A DNA stretch of 64,000 nucleotides from Microbispora triticiradicis (GTDB taxonomy: Bacteria; Actinomycetota; Actinomycetes; Streptosporangiales; Streptosporangiaceae). The notes beneath the pieces are model-generated. The model made no database searches. It saw only the letters and a list, made by a program, of their open reading frames with translations, and had not been told where the DNA came from. Position numbers and translations under genes: made by a program. The DNA lies in assembly GCA_003260025.2 (NCBI GenBank), contig QFZU02000031.1, positions 159,594 through 223,593 of the forward strand, read 5' to 3'. How positions within the stretch are numbered: position 1 is the stretch's first letter; each line of letters starts with the position of its first letter. This document shows, piece after piece, positions 52,690 through 60,881 of this stretch.

Positions 52690-53706
52690 GTGGGGAAGTC
52701 GGAGCGTCATGCCACGATCGCCGACGTCGCGGCGCTCGCCGGGGTGTCGGTAGGCACGGTCTCCAAGGCCCTCAACGGTCGCGGGTCGTTGCGCGAGGAG
52801 ACCCGGATGCGGGTGCGCGAGGCGGCCAGGCAGCTGGCGTTCGAAGCCAACGCGGGTGCGCGGAGCCTGCACTCGGGACGCACCTACACGGTCGGCATGA
52901 TCACCACCGACACGATCGGGCGGTTCAGCATCCCCGTGCTGATGGGCGCGGAGGACGCGTTGGGCGCCGGGGAGATGTCGGTCTTTCTCTGCGACGGGCG
53001 CGACGACCCCATCCGCGAGCAGTACTACGTCAAGACCCTCCTCAGCCGCCGGGTCGACGGCATGATCGTGACCGGCCGGCGCACCGAGGCGCGGGCGCCC
53101 ATCGGCGCCAACCTGCCGGTGCCCGTGGTCTACGCCTTCATCAGCTCCTCCGACCCCCAGGACTGCTCGGTGGTCCCGGACGAGGCGGGCGGCGCGCGCA
53201 AGGCGATCGAGCATCTCCTGGCCGTCGGGCGCACCCGGATCGCCCACATCACCGGACCCGAGCACCACGACTCCGCCCGGGTGCGCGCGGCCGCGGCGAC
53301 GGAGCGGCTCGCCGAGGCCGGGCTGTCCCTGGTCGCTCCACCGCTGTTCGGCGGGTGGAGCGAGGTGTGGGGACGTCAGGCCGTCGGCATCCTCCTGGCC
53401 GGCCGGACCGAGTTCGACGCCGTCTTCTGCGGCAACGACCAGATCGCTCGGGGCGTCTGCGACGCGCTGCGGGCCGCCGGGCGCCGGGTTCCCCAGGACG
53501 TCGCCCTCATCGGCTTCGACAACTGGGATGTCATGACCGAGGCCAGCCAGCCGCCGCTGACCAGCATCGACCTGAACCTCGAAGGGCTCGGCCGTTCGGC
53601 GGCCGAGATGCTGCTGGCGGCCATCAACGGCTCCCCCTCCCCGGGCCGCCACGCCCACCCGTGCCGGCTCGTGGTGCGGGAGTCGACCTCGGTGCCGCTC
53701 TCGTGA
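52690..53706 (+). CDS. LacI family transcriptional regulator
   Basis: Repressor of 338 residues. N-terminal HTH (residues about 8-55: ATIADVAALAGVSVGTVSKAL), then a periplasmic-binding-like sugar domain (VGMITTDTIGRFSIPVLMGAE; DEAGGARKAIEHLL; AVFCGNDQIARGVCDALR; ALIGFDNWDVMTEASQPPLTSI). GTG 52690 follows GGGGGAA. A TATAAA (52646-52651) in the 237-bp divergent region could be its -10. It likely represses the arabinoside operon and the GH with the operator at 46889. Confidence 0.88.
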   Translation: MGKSERHATIADVAALAGVSVGTVSKALNGRGSLREETRMRVREAARQLAFEANAGARSLHSGRTYTVGMITTDTIGRFSIPVLMGAEDALGAGEMSVFLCDGRDDPIREQYYVKTLLSRRVDGMIVTGRRTEARAPIGANLPVPVVYAFISSSDPQDCSVVPDEAGGARKAIEHLLAVGRTRIAHITGPEHHDSARVRAAAATERLAEAGLSLVAPPLFGGWSEVWGRQAVGILLAGRTEFDAVFCGNDQIARGVCDALRAAGRRVPQDVALIGFDNWDVMTEASQPPLTSIDLNLEGLGRSAAEMLLAAINGSPSPGRHAHPCRLVVRESTSVPLS

Positions 53707-53800
53707 CCGGTCCGGCCGCCCGGCCGTAACGGCTTGGCCGCACCGCCACACCCGTTCCAGTGTCTTGTTTGCGGTGACTTGCCTAGATCGTCCCTTGCAA

Positions 53801-53826
53801 CCTAGTATTCCGGCAGAGTTACTAGG
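53801..53826. promoter_or_regulatory. inverted repeat CCTAGTA-N12-TACTAGG upstream of the sulfur operon
   Basis: Perfect 7-bp arms spaced 12 bp, 47-72 bp upstream of the first gene of the organosulfur operon; a related TGCCTAG half-site lies at 53780-53786. The DNA here is AT-richer than its surroundings. It may be the binding site of a sulfur-status regulator or part of the promoter. Confidence 0.45.
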
Positions 53827-53872
53827 AAATGCCTGCCGCCCCTGAGGCGCGCAGTGCGGGAAGGGGCGCACC

Positions 53873-54931
53873 ATGCCCACGACCACGCCCGCGACCCTGC
53901 CGTCCACGGCCCAGTCCGTGGACACCCTCTGGTTCACCCGCTGTCCGGTCCCGACGGCGAGCGGACTCGCCCACGCGCTCGGCTGGCTGGCCGGCCGCTA
54001 CGCGGACCTGGGCGTCGACATCGGGGTCCTGCAGGACGCGCCCCTGGAGATCGCCAGGCACCACTACGACCACGACCTCGTCGGCCTGATCCGCGAAGGG
54101 GGGAACGTCCCCGCCATCGCGGCCCGCGCCGAGGGCGCCAGGACCCGGCTGATCGGGCTGACCTGGATCGACGAGGGACAGTCGATCGTGGTCCGCGGGG
54201 ACTCCGCGATCGACTCGCCGGCCGCCCTGCGCGGCGCCCGGGTCGCGGTTCCCGGCTGGGCCGCGACCAGGGACACCAGCATGGCCCGCGCCATGGCCCT
54301 GCACGGGTTCAAGGGCGCGCTCGGCGTCGCGGGCCTGTCGCTCGACGACGTCGAGTTCGTCGAGCTGCCGCTCGACCCGGTGGTGCCTCCCGGGCGCGTC
54401 CGCGCCGAGCGGGCCGCGCCGCGCTTCCCCGAACTGGACGCGCTCGCCGCCGGCCGCGTCGACGCGGTGTACGCCAAGGGCGCCGCGGCGCTGGAGGAGG
54501 CCCGCCTCCGCGGCGCCGTGGTCGGCATCGACCTGGACGCGCTGCCTGCGCGGCGCTCCAGGGTGAACAACGGCACCCCGCGGCCGATCACCGTGCACGA
54601 GGACCTGCTGCGGTCGCGGCCCGAGCTCGTGGTCGAGTTCCTGGTCCAGTCGCTGCGCGCGGCCGACTGGGCGGCGGGCGACCTGGAGGGCGTTCGCGAG
54701 GTGCTGGCCGCCGAGACCGGCTCCGGCGCCGACGGGGTGCTCCTCGCCTACCGCGACGGGTTCCACCGCACCCTGCACCCCACGCTGGACGACGAGCGCG
54801 TCGACCTGCTGCGGACACAGAAGGCGTTCCTCCAGCGCCACGGCTTCCTGAGCGCCGACTTCGACCTCGACTCCTGGATCGACCCCGACCCGCTGCGGCT
54901 CGCGTACGAACGCGTCTCCCGGCGGGACTGA
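53873..54931 (+). CDS. DszB-like sulfinate desulfinase/periplasmic-binding-fold protein
   Basis: Protein of 352 residues without a signal peptide, in the SBP fold. It matches the 2'-hydroxybiphenyl-2-sulfinate desulfinase DszB at the active site: Cys24 in TRCPVPTASG (DszB Cys27, SNCPVPNA), His64 in RHHYDHD and Arg74 in LIREGGNVPAI. The ten-residue His-to-Arg spacing and the following GG are the same as DszB His60-Arg70. The absence of a secretion signal fits an enzyme rather than a transport component. Opens a six-gene plus-strand operon with an Ssu-type transporter and an SsuD-like monooxygenase. Substrate could be an aryl or alkyl sulfinate. Confidence 0.75.
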   Translation: MPTTTPATLPSTAQSVDTLWFTRCPVPTASGLAHALGWLAGRYADLGVDIGVLQDAPLEIARHHYDHDLVGLIREGGNVPAIAARAEGARTRLIGLTWIDEGQSIVVRGDSAIDSPAALRGARVAVPGWAATRDTSMARAMALHGFKGALGVAGLSLDDVEFVELPLDPVVPPGRVRAERAAPRFPELDALAAGRVDAVYAKGAAALEEARLRGAVVGIDLDALPARRSRVNNGTPRPITVHEDLLRSRPELVVEFLVQSLRAADWAAGDLEGVREVLAAETGSGADGVLLAYRDGFHRTLHPTLDDERVDLLRTQKAFLQRHGFLSADFDLDSWIDPDPLRLAYERVSRRD

Positions 54932-54947
54932 CCCGAAAGGCCATGCA

Positions 54948-56045
54948 GTGATCAGCACACCCACGCCCGGCGGCCCCGGCTCCGCGGCCCGCCCCGCCGG
55001 ACGTGCATCCGTCCGCCGCCTCGTGTTCCCGGTGGCGGTCGCCGCCCTCGGCGCGCTGCTGGCCGCCTGCGGCGGTCCCGCGGCGTCGTCCGAGACCGGA
55101 CAGGGCTCCGGGCAGGGCTCCGGACAGGGAGTCGACACCGTCCGCGTCGGCGTCATCGCCGGATCGCCCCCCGGCGTGTACTCCGCTATCGAGAACGGGT
55201 TCTTCGCCAAGGAGCGCATCAAGGTCGAGCTCGTGACCCTCAGCGGCGGTCCCGCTCTGGTGGCGGCCACCGAGGGCGGGTCCATCGACATCGCCTGGGC
55301 CGACATCTTCGCCTGGACCTCCGCCATCCAGCAGGGGTTCAAGCTGACGATCATCAATCCGGCCAACGCCCTGAAGCCCGGTCAGCCGGTCAACGTCATC
55401 GTGGCCAAGCCGGGCAGCGGCATCACCTCCGCGAAGGACCTGGCCGGCCGGAAGCTCGGCGTCCCGGCGCAGGCGCTGACCACCGTACAGATCAAGAAGT
55501 GGCTGGAGGACCAGGGGCTCGACCCGAACGGGCCGAAGTACACGACGGTGCAGGACCGCACCACCTCCGGCGGGCTGGTCGCCCAGGGCACGCTCGACGC
55601 GGCGGCCACCAGCGGGGCGTACGTCACCGCCTGGCAGGCGCAGTACGGCCTGACGGTGGCCGGCGCGTTCGACTCCGGCGTCCCGGACGGCGCGGCGACC
55701 TCCGGCTACGGCGCCAAGCGCGCGTACGCCGAGGCCCACCCCGACCTGATCAAGCGTTTCGTGCGGGCCGTCCGGCAGGGGGTGACCGCGTTCCAGTCGG
55801 TCGCCCCGCTGGAGCAGAACACCCTGCTGGTGAAGTACGGCGGCGCCGACGTCGGCAAGCTGGAGTCCAAGTATCCGGGCGCCCTGCAGAAGGCCTCGGC
55901 GGCGACCAGCGGCGAGTTGCGCGGCCCGTTCGACGTGGCGGCGGAGAACAAGTGGATCGAGATCGGCGCGCGGTACGGCGCGCTGAAGCAGGCGATCGAC
56001 CTCACGCCCTACCTGTGGCCCACCGCCACGGCCGCCAATCCCTGA
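54948..56045 (+). CDS. sulfonate/taurine-type substrate-binding lipoprotein
   Basis: Lipoprotein of 365 residues with lipobox LLAACGG, a Gly/Ser/Gln linker, and an SsuA/TauA-like fold: GVIAGSPPGVYSAIENGFFAKE, GGSIDIAWADIFAW, DLAGRKLGVPAQALTTVQIKKWLEDQG and KTSGAYVTAWQ-like TSGAYVTAWQAQYG. GTG 54948 with AAAGG upstream; the nearby ATG 54943 closes at once. Feeds the permease and ATPase downstream. Confidence 0.85.
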   Translation: MISTPTPGGPGSAARPAGRASVRRLVFPVAVAALGALLAACGGPAASSETGQGSGQGSGQGVDTVRVGVIAGSPPGVYSAIENGFFAKERIKVELVTLSGGPALVAATEGGSIDIAWADIFAWTSAIQQGFKLTIINPANALKPGQPVNVIVAKPGSGITSAKDLAGRKLGVPAQALTTVQIKKWLEDQGLDPNGPKYTTVQDRTTSGGLVAQGTLDAAATSGAYVTAWQAQYGLTVAGAFDSGVPDGAATSGYGAKRAYAEAHPDLIKRFVRAVRQGVTAFQSVAPLEQNTLLVKYGGADVGKLESKYPGALQKASAATSGELRGPFDVAAENKWIEIGARYGALKQAIDLTPYLWPTATAANP

Positions 56046-56074
56046 CCTCACGACGAACGCTGGGAGCTCTTCGG

Positions 56075-56911
56075 ATGGCGATTTCGACGACATCGGTGAC
56101 ATCCTCGGCATCGGTCGCGTCCCCGGCCGGCGGCGCCGGACGTCCCGCGCCCCTGCTGGAGGCCGAGGACGTCCGGATGACCTACCGCGGCCGGCGGCGC
56201 GAGGTCACCGCACTGCGCGACCTGTCCCTGCGCGTCGGCGCGGGGGAGTTCGTCGCCGTGGTCGGCCGTTCCGGCTGCGGCAAGTCCACGCTGCTGCGGC
56301 TCCTCAGCGGGCTGCTCCCCGCGTCGGCGGGGGAGATCCGGGTGGCGGGGCAGCCGATCGACGGGCCGCCGCGGCAGGCCCGCTGCGTCTTCCAGGACTA
56401 CGCGCAGTCCCTGCTGCCGTGGAAGACCGTGGCGGGCAACGTCCGGTTCGGCCTGCGGCACGCGTACGCGGCCCCGGCGGGGGACCACGACGCGCTGGTG
56501 GCGCACTACCTCGACCTGGTCGGTCTCGGTCACGCGGCCGACCGCTACCCCTGGGAGCTGTCCGGCGGAATGCAGCAGCGGGCGGCCATCGCCCGGGCGC
56601 TGGCCGCCGGGCCCCGGCTGCTGCTGATGGACGAGGCTTTCAGCGGCGTGGACGCGCTGAGCCGGGCCACGCTGCAGGACGTGATCCTGCGCGCCTGGGC
56701 CGAGGCCGGGGTGACCGTGCTGTTCGTCACCCACGACATCGACGAGGCCGTCTACCTCGCCGACCGGGTCGTGGTGCTGCACCCGGAGGGCCATGGCGTG
56801 CTCGCGGACGTGCGCACGGACCTGCCCCGCCCGCGCGAGCAGGTGACCACCCGGGAGCTGCCGGACTTCCTCCGGCACCGGCGCGACCTGCTGAACCTGG
56901 TGCTGGACTGA
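56075..56911 (+). CDS. SsuB/TauB-type ABC transporter ATPase
   Basis: ATPase of 278 residues: Walker A VGRSGCGKSTLLRLL, Q-loop VFQDYAQSLLPWKTV, signature LSGGMQQRAAIARAL, Walker B LLLMDEAFSGVD and switch His in THDIDEAVYLADRVVVL. The SLLPWKTV after the Q-loop is typical of nitrate/sulfonate/taurine importers. ATG 56075 with GGGAGC 11 nt upstream. Confidence 0.88.
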   Translation: MAISTTSVTSSASVASPAGGAGRPAPLLEAEDVRMTYRGRRREVTALRDLSLRVGAGEFVAVVGRSGCGKSTLLRLLSGLLPASAGEIRVAGQPIDGPPRQARCVFQDYAQSLLPWKTVAGNVRFGLRHAYAAPAGDHDALVAHYLDLVGLGHAADRYPWELSGGMQQRAAIARALAAGPRLLLMDEAFSGVDALSRATLQDVILRAWAEAGVTVLFVTHDIDEAVYLADRVVVLHPEGHGVLADVRTDLPRPREQVTTRELPDFLRHRRDLLNLVLD

Positions 56912-56924
56912 AAGGACGCGGCCG

Positions 56925-57740
56925 ATGGCCACAGACTCCACCGTGACGACGCCCCGGCGGGCGGGCCGCCTGCCGCGCGCGCTGCGCAGCAGGTTCTTCG
57001 GCTGGCTCGTCTTCGCCGGCGTCCTGCTCGCCTGGCAGCGCTACGCCTCCACCCATCCGTCGCCCAGGTACGCCACCGTGACCGACGTCGCCGCCAAGTG
57101 GTGGAGCGAGATCCTCGGCGGGCCGCTGCCGGCCGCGATCCTGCAGACGCTGCGCACGATGCTGATCGGATACGCGATCGCCGCCGTCCTGGCGGTGGCC
57201 GTCGGTGTGCTCATGGCCCGCGTGCGGTTCGTCTACGTGCTGGTCGAACCCCCGCTCGAACTGCTGCGGCCGATGCCGATCTCGGCGGTGATCCCGCTGC
57301 TCATCCTCTATCTCGGCATCGACGACGCGATGAAGATCAGTGTGGTCGCGCTGGCCGCGTTCTTCCACATCCTGCTGAACGCGTACTCGGGGGCGGGCTC
57401 CACCCCGCGCACGATGATGGACACCGCCCGCACCTTCGGGCTGACCTGGCGGCAGACCATGGCCGAGGTCGTGATCCCGGCCGCCGCGCCGGCCATCTTC
57501 GTCGGCCTCCGTTCGGCCCTCGCCGCGTCGCTGGTCATCTCGGTGGTGGTCGGGATGATCGCCGGAAACGACGGGCTCGGCCACCTTCTGATGATCCAGC
57601 AGCAGAGCTTCCTGGTGACCGACCTGATCGTCGGCGCGGCGACGATCGCGATGCTCGGCTACCTCCTCAACTTCGCGTTCCTGTTCGTCGAGAGACGGAT
57701 CCTGCACTGGCACTTCGGCGCCACCCGCGCCCAGGACTGA
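56925..57740 (+). CDS. SsuC/TauC-type ABC transporter permease
   Basis: Permease of 271 residues with about six helices, the first in FFGWLVFAGVLLAWQRY. EAA loop: TARTFGLTWRQTMAEVVIPAAAPAIFVGLRSAL, the sulfonate/nitrate type. Follows the ATPase by 13 bp. Confidence 0.87.
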   Translation: MATDSTVTTPRRAGRLPRALRSRFFGWLVFAGVLLAWQRYASTHPSPRYATVTDVAAKWWSEILGGPLPAAILQTLRTMLIGYAIAAVLAVAVGVLMARVRFVYVLVEPPLELLRPMPISAVIPLLILYLGIDDAMKISVVALAAFFHILLNAYSGAGSTPRTMMDTARTFGLTWRQTMAEVVIPAAAPAIFVGLRSALAASLVISVVVGMIAGNDGLGHLLMIQQQSFLVTDLIVGAATIAMLGYLLNFAFLFVERRILHWHFGATRAQD

Positions 57741-57765
57741 GATCCACGAGAAAGAAAGAAGACCA

Positions 57766-58449
57766 ATGACGTCGACACTGACGAGCCCCGTCCGGGAGGA
57801 CGGCTGGCTCACCGCCGGAGAGGTCGTGCTGACCGGCGCCGACGCGGCCGTGCGCGCCGACCTCATCAAGGCCGTGCACCTGCTGCACCAGCTGGGCGCG
57901 CTGCGGAACCCCTACTCGGCCAACGCCAGCGTCCGGCTCCCGGGCTCCCCGGGGCATGTGCTGATCAACGCCAAGGGGCTGCCCGCCGACATCTCCGAGC
58001 AGGATTTCGGCGTGGTGACGCTGGACGGCGACCTGGTCGCCGGGAGGCTCGGCCCCGGGGTGCGGCAGGTCCTCCAGATGCACACCCTGGCCTACGCCCG
58101 CCCCGGCGTGCACGCGGTCATCCACACGCACTCGCTCCACGCCACCGCGTTCGCCCTGGCACACCGGCCCATCCCGCCGAACTACGAGCCGCTGGTCAAC
58201 CGCGGGCAGACGGTGGACATCCCCTGCGCGCCGTACCGCGCGCGCAACAACGGAGATCTCGGCGCCTCGATCACCGCGCTCCTCGAACAACACCCGGACA
58301 CCAGGGCCGTGCTGCTGGCCAACCACGGGCTGCTCGCCTTCGACGACGGCCCGCTGAGCACGGCGCGGCTGGTCGCCACGATCGAGGAGGCGGCGGCCCT
58401 GGAGATCCTCGCCGCACCCCTGGGCGGCTCGAAGCCGATCGTCCGATGA
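57766..58449 (+). CDS. class II aldolase/adducin domain protein
   Basis: Protein of 227 residues with the class II aldolase fold: LGALRNPYSANASVRLPG, then metal-binding HTHSLHATAFAL and a third His in LLANHGLLAF. Family members cleave phosphosugars or sulfosugars, or act as decarboxylases or epimerases. Its place between a sulfonate permease and an SsuD-like monooxygenase suggests it handles the carbon product of desulfonation or a sulfo-aldehyde, but the reaction is not predictable from sequence. Confidence 0.82.
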   Translation: MTSTLTSPVREDGWLTAGEVVLTGADAAVRADLIKAVHLLHQLGALRNPYSANASVRLPGSPGHVLINAKGLPADISEQDFGVVTLDGDLVAGRLGPGVRQVLQMHTLAYARPGVHAVIHTHSLHATAFALAHRPIPPNYEPLVNRGQTVDIPCAPYRARNNGDLGASITALLEQHPDTRAVLLANHGLLAFDDGPLSTARLVATIEEAAALEILAAPLGGSKPIVR

Positions 58450-58477
58450 GCCGGAGCACGACAGCAGGAGCGAACTC

Positions 58478-59701
58478 ATGACCGACCCCGGCTCCCTCCC
58501 GCCGCTCCCCGAGCGCCGCCTGGAGATCCTCTGGTACCTGGTCGCGGGCGACGGCCGCTATCCCTGGGACCCGGCCTGGAGGCGCAGAGTCGACTTCGAG
58601 TACGTCCAGGCGTGGGCGAAGTCGATCGACGTCAACGGCTTCTACGGGGCGCTGCTGGCCACCCAGCCGACGAGCGGCATGGACCCCTGGATCACGGCGG
58701 CCTCGCTGGTCCCGACCACCCGGCGGATGAAGTTCGTGATCGCCGTACACCCCTCGGTGTACACGCCGACGTCGCTGGTCAAGCTCGCGACCACGCTCGA
58801 CCAGAACTCCGGCGGCCGGGTCGTCCTGAACGTCGTCAGCGGCCACACCGGGCTGGAGGCCGCCGGCGTGCACCTCAAGCACGAGGAGCGGTACGAGCAC
58901 ACCGACGAGTTCCTCACCGTCTACCGGGCGCTGATGCGCGGGGAACGGGTCGACTTCGACGGTAAGCACCTCAAGATCCGCGGGGCCGAGGCGGCGTTCC
59001 TGTCCCTCCAGCAGCCGTACCCGCCGCTGTGGTTCGGCGGCGCCTCGCCGATCGCCCGCGACGTCGCCGCCAAGCACATCGACAACTACCTGACCTGGGG
59101 CGAGCCGCCCGCCGAGACCGCCGAACTGATCGCGGACGTCCGCGCCCGCGCGGCGCGGCACGGCCGGAGCCTCCGCTTCGGCATCCGCCTCAACCTCATC
59201 GTCCGGGACACCGACGAGGAGGCGTGGGCCGCCGCGCAGGACATGCTCGACCACCTGGACGACGACGTCGTCGCGCGGGTGCAGGCGGAGTCCGGGCGGC
59301 AGGAGTCGGTCGGGCAGGCGCGGCAACTGTCGTTCCACAAGGGCGTCAAACCCCGCTTCGCGAGGGACCTGGAGGTCTACCCGAACGTCTGGTCCGGCTT
59401 CGGCCTGATCCGGGGAGGTCCCGGGCTGGCGCTGGTCGGCAGCCCCGAGTCGGTCGCCGCCCGGATCCGCGAGTACCACGCCCTGGGGATCGACTCGTTC
59501 ATCGTCTCGGGCAACCCGCTGCTGGAGGAGACCTACCGGTTCGGCACCCAGGTGATGCCGTTGCTGCCGGTGACGCACGACGACCCCGGAGCGCTGCGGC
59601 CCGCGGGCTACACGAGGCCCAAGCCCGCCGGTCCGCCGCCATCCGGTCCGGCACCGTCCGGTGCGTCACAGTCGGGTTCGCCGCTGGTCGCCGCCGGCTG
59701 A
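58478..59701 (+). CDS. SsuD-like FMNH2-dependent alkanesulfonate monooxygenase
   Basis: LLM-class flavin-dependent monooxygenase of 407 residues. It shows the SsuD/SfnG-type segments TLDQNSGGRVVLNVVSG, EERYEHTDEFLTVYRAL, YPPLWFGGASPIARDVAAKHIDNYLTWGEP and IREYHALGIDSFIVSGNPLLEETYRFG. The C-terminus has a Pro/Ser tail. It should split C-S bonds of organosulfonates to sulfite with an NAD(P)H:FMN reductase encoded elsewhere. Last gene of the operon; a strong hairpin follows. Confidence 0.87.
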   Translation: MTDPGSLPPLPERRLEILWYLVAGDGRYPWDPAWRRRVDFEYVQAWAKSIDVNGFYGALLATQPTSGMDPWITAASLVPTTRRMKFVIAVHPSVYTPTSLVKLATTLDQNSGGRVVLNVVSGHTGLEAAGVHLKHEERYEHTDEFLTVYRALMRGERVDFDGKHLKIRGAEAAFLSLQQPYPPLWFGGASPIARDVAAKHIDNYLTWGEPPAETAELIADVRARAARHGRSLRFGIRLNLIVRDTDEEAWAAAQDMLDHLDDDVVARVQAESGRQESVGQARQLSFHKGVKPRFARDLEVYPNVWSGFGLIRGGPGLALVGSPESVAARIREYHALGIDSFIVSGNPLLEETYRFGTQVMPLLPVTHDDPGALRPAGYTRPKPAGPPPSGPAPSGASQSGSPLVAAG

Positions 59702-59736
59702 ACCCCGGAACTCCCCGGAACCGTCCGGACGCGGCA

Positions 59737-59770
59737 CCGCCCTCCTCGTCGCGAAGAACGAGGAGGGCGG
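59737..59770. terminator. terminator of the organosulfur operon
   Basis: Inverted repeat CCGCCCTCCTCGT-N8-ACGAGGAGGGCGG with a perfect 13-bp stem, 36 bp after the monooxygenase stop. Confidence 0.75.
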
Positions 59771-60057
59771 GCTTCATGCGGTTTTTCGCCATCACAACAC
59801 CGGGCGGCTTTGTTGGCGATGGGCCGCGGGGTCGCGCCCGGCGAGGCGGGCGCTTGTGAGAAAGCCTCTCACGGCGGAATTCAACCCTCAGTGGCATCGA
59901 GGGCAAGAATTCGCCGCGTTTCGCCCAAAATGCGGCGCACCGTCATTCGAGATCTCCGGGAATCCCGCCGCGGCCGCGAAATTCTTCCGGGCAAAAATTC
60001 CTTGATGCCGTACGTGAAACCGAATGACCTCGCCTGCCACGCGCCTACCGTTGGGGC
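59771..60057. other. gene-free AT-richer intergenic stretch
   Basis: About 290 bp between the operon terminator and the methyltransferase. It is less GC-rich than the genes around it, especially 59880-60020, has no convincing open frame, and holds the methyltransferase promoter. I see no clear -35/-10 pair. Confidence 0.4.
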
Positions 60058-60834
60058 ATGCAGCGACAGCCATACGTGAAAAGGCCGCGGTCACGTCTCA
60101 GCTACCAGGTGGCCTACGCTCTGCGTCATCCCGCAAAGGTCTGGCCGCATCTGCGGCGGATGACCCGCGACACGCGGCTGCGGCTGACGACCGCCGACCA
60201 CGTCTCGTACTACCGGGAGGTGATGCGGGCCGACATCGCGGAGATGAACGCGGACGCCGCGATCGGCAGTCACGGCAGGGAGAGCTGGCTGCGGATCGGA
60301 AAGCTGCAGTTCGACTACCTGGTCCGGCACGGGCTGACGCCGCGCGACCGCGTGCTCGACATCGGCTGCGGCAACCTGCGCCTGGGGTGGCGGCTGATCG
60401 ACCACCTGGAGCCGGGCCACTACCACGGGATCGACATCTCGCCGGAGATCCTGCTGGCCGCCGCGGACACGGTCGCGCAGCGCGGGCTGCAGGCGCGGCT
60501 GCCGCACCTGACCCTGGTGAACGACCTGACCTTCGGCTTCCTCCCCGACGCGCACTTCACGGTGGTCCACGCGCACAGCGTCTTCTCCCACAGCCCGATC
60601 GAGGTGATCGACGAGTGCCTGCGGCACGTCGGACGCGTCCTGCACCCCGACGGCTTCTTCGACTTCACCTTCGACCGTACGGAGAAGGCCGAGCACCACG
60701 TGCTGCGCGAGGACTTCTACTACCGCACCGAGACGCTGGTGCGGCTCGCCGAGCGGTACGGCCTGAAGGCCAGGTTCATGGACGACTGGGAGCGGTCCCG
60801 GCACAAGCAGTCCAAGCTGCGCGTCACCCACTGA
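60058..60834 (+). CDS. class I SAM-dependent methyltransferase
   Basis: Cytosolic protein of 258 residues with a Rossmann-fold methyltransferase domain: motif I VLDIGCGNLRLGWRLID, acidic loop GIDISPEIL, TFGFLPDAHFTVVHAHSVFSH and post-motif GFFDFTF. The N-terminal 75 residues are basic and helical. ATG 60058 with GGGG upstream. Substrate unknown; no neighbouring pathway on the same strand. Confidence 0.82.
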   Translation: MQRQPYVKRPRSRLSYQVAYALRHPAKVWPHLRRMTRDTRLRLTTADHVSYYREVMRADIAEMNADAAIGSHGRESWLRIGKLQFDYLVRHGLTPRDRVLDIGCGNLRLGWRLIDHLEPGHYHGIDISPEILLAAADTVAQRGLQARLPHLTLVNDLTFGFLPDAHFTVVHAHSVFSHSPIEVIDECLRHVGRVLHPDGFFDFTFDRTEKAEHHVLREDFYYRTETLVRLAERYGLKARFMDDWERSRHKQSKLRVTH

Positions 60835-60873
60835 GGGCGTCCCCCTGACGAGTCCGGTGGGGACGCCCTCAGT
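60830..60873. terminator. bidirectional terminator between convergent genes
   Basis: ACTGAGGGCGTCCCC-N14-GGGGACGCCCTCAGT: a 15-bp perfect stem that includes the methyltransferase stop codon and ends 9 bp before the stop of the convergent GH gene. Confidence 0.75.
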
Positions 60874-60881
60874 GGAGACGA

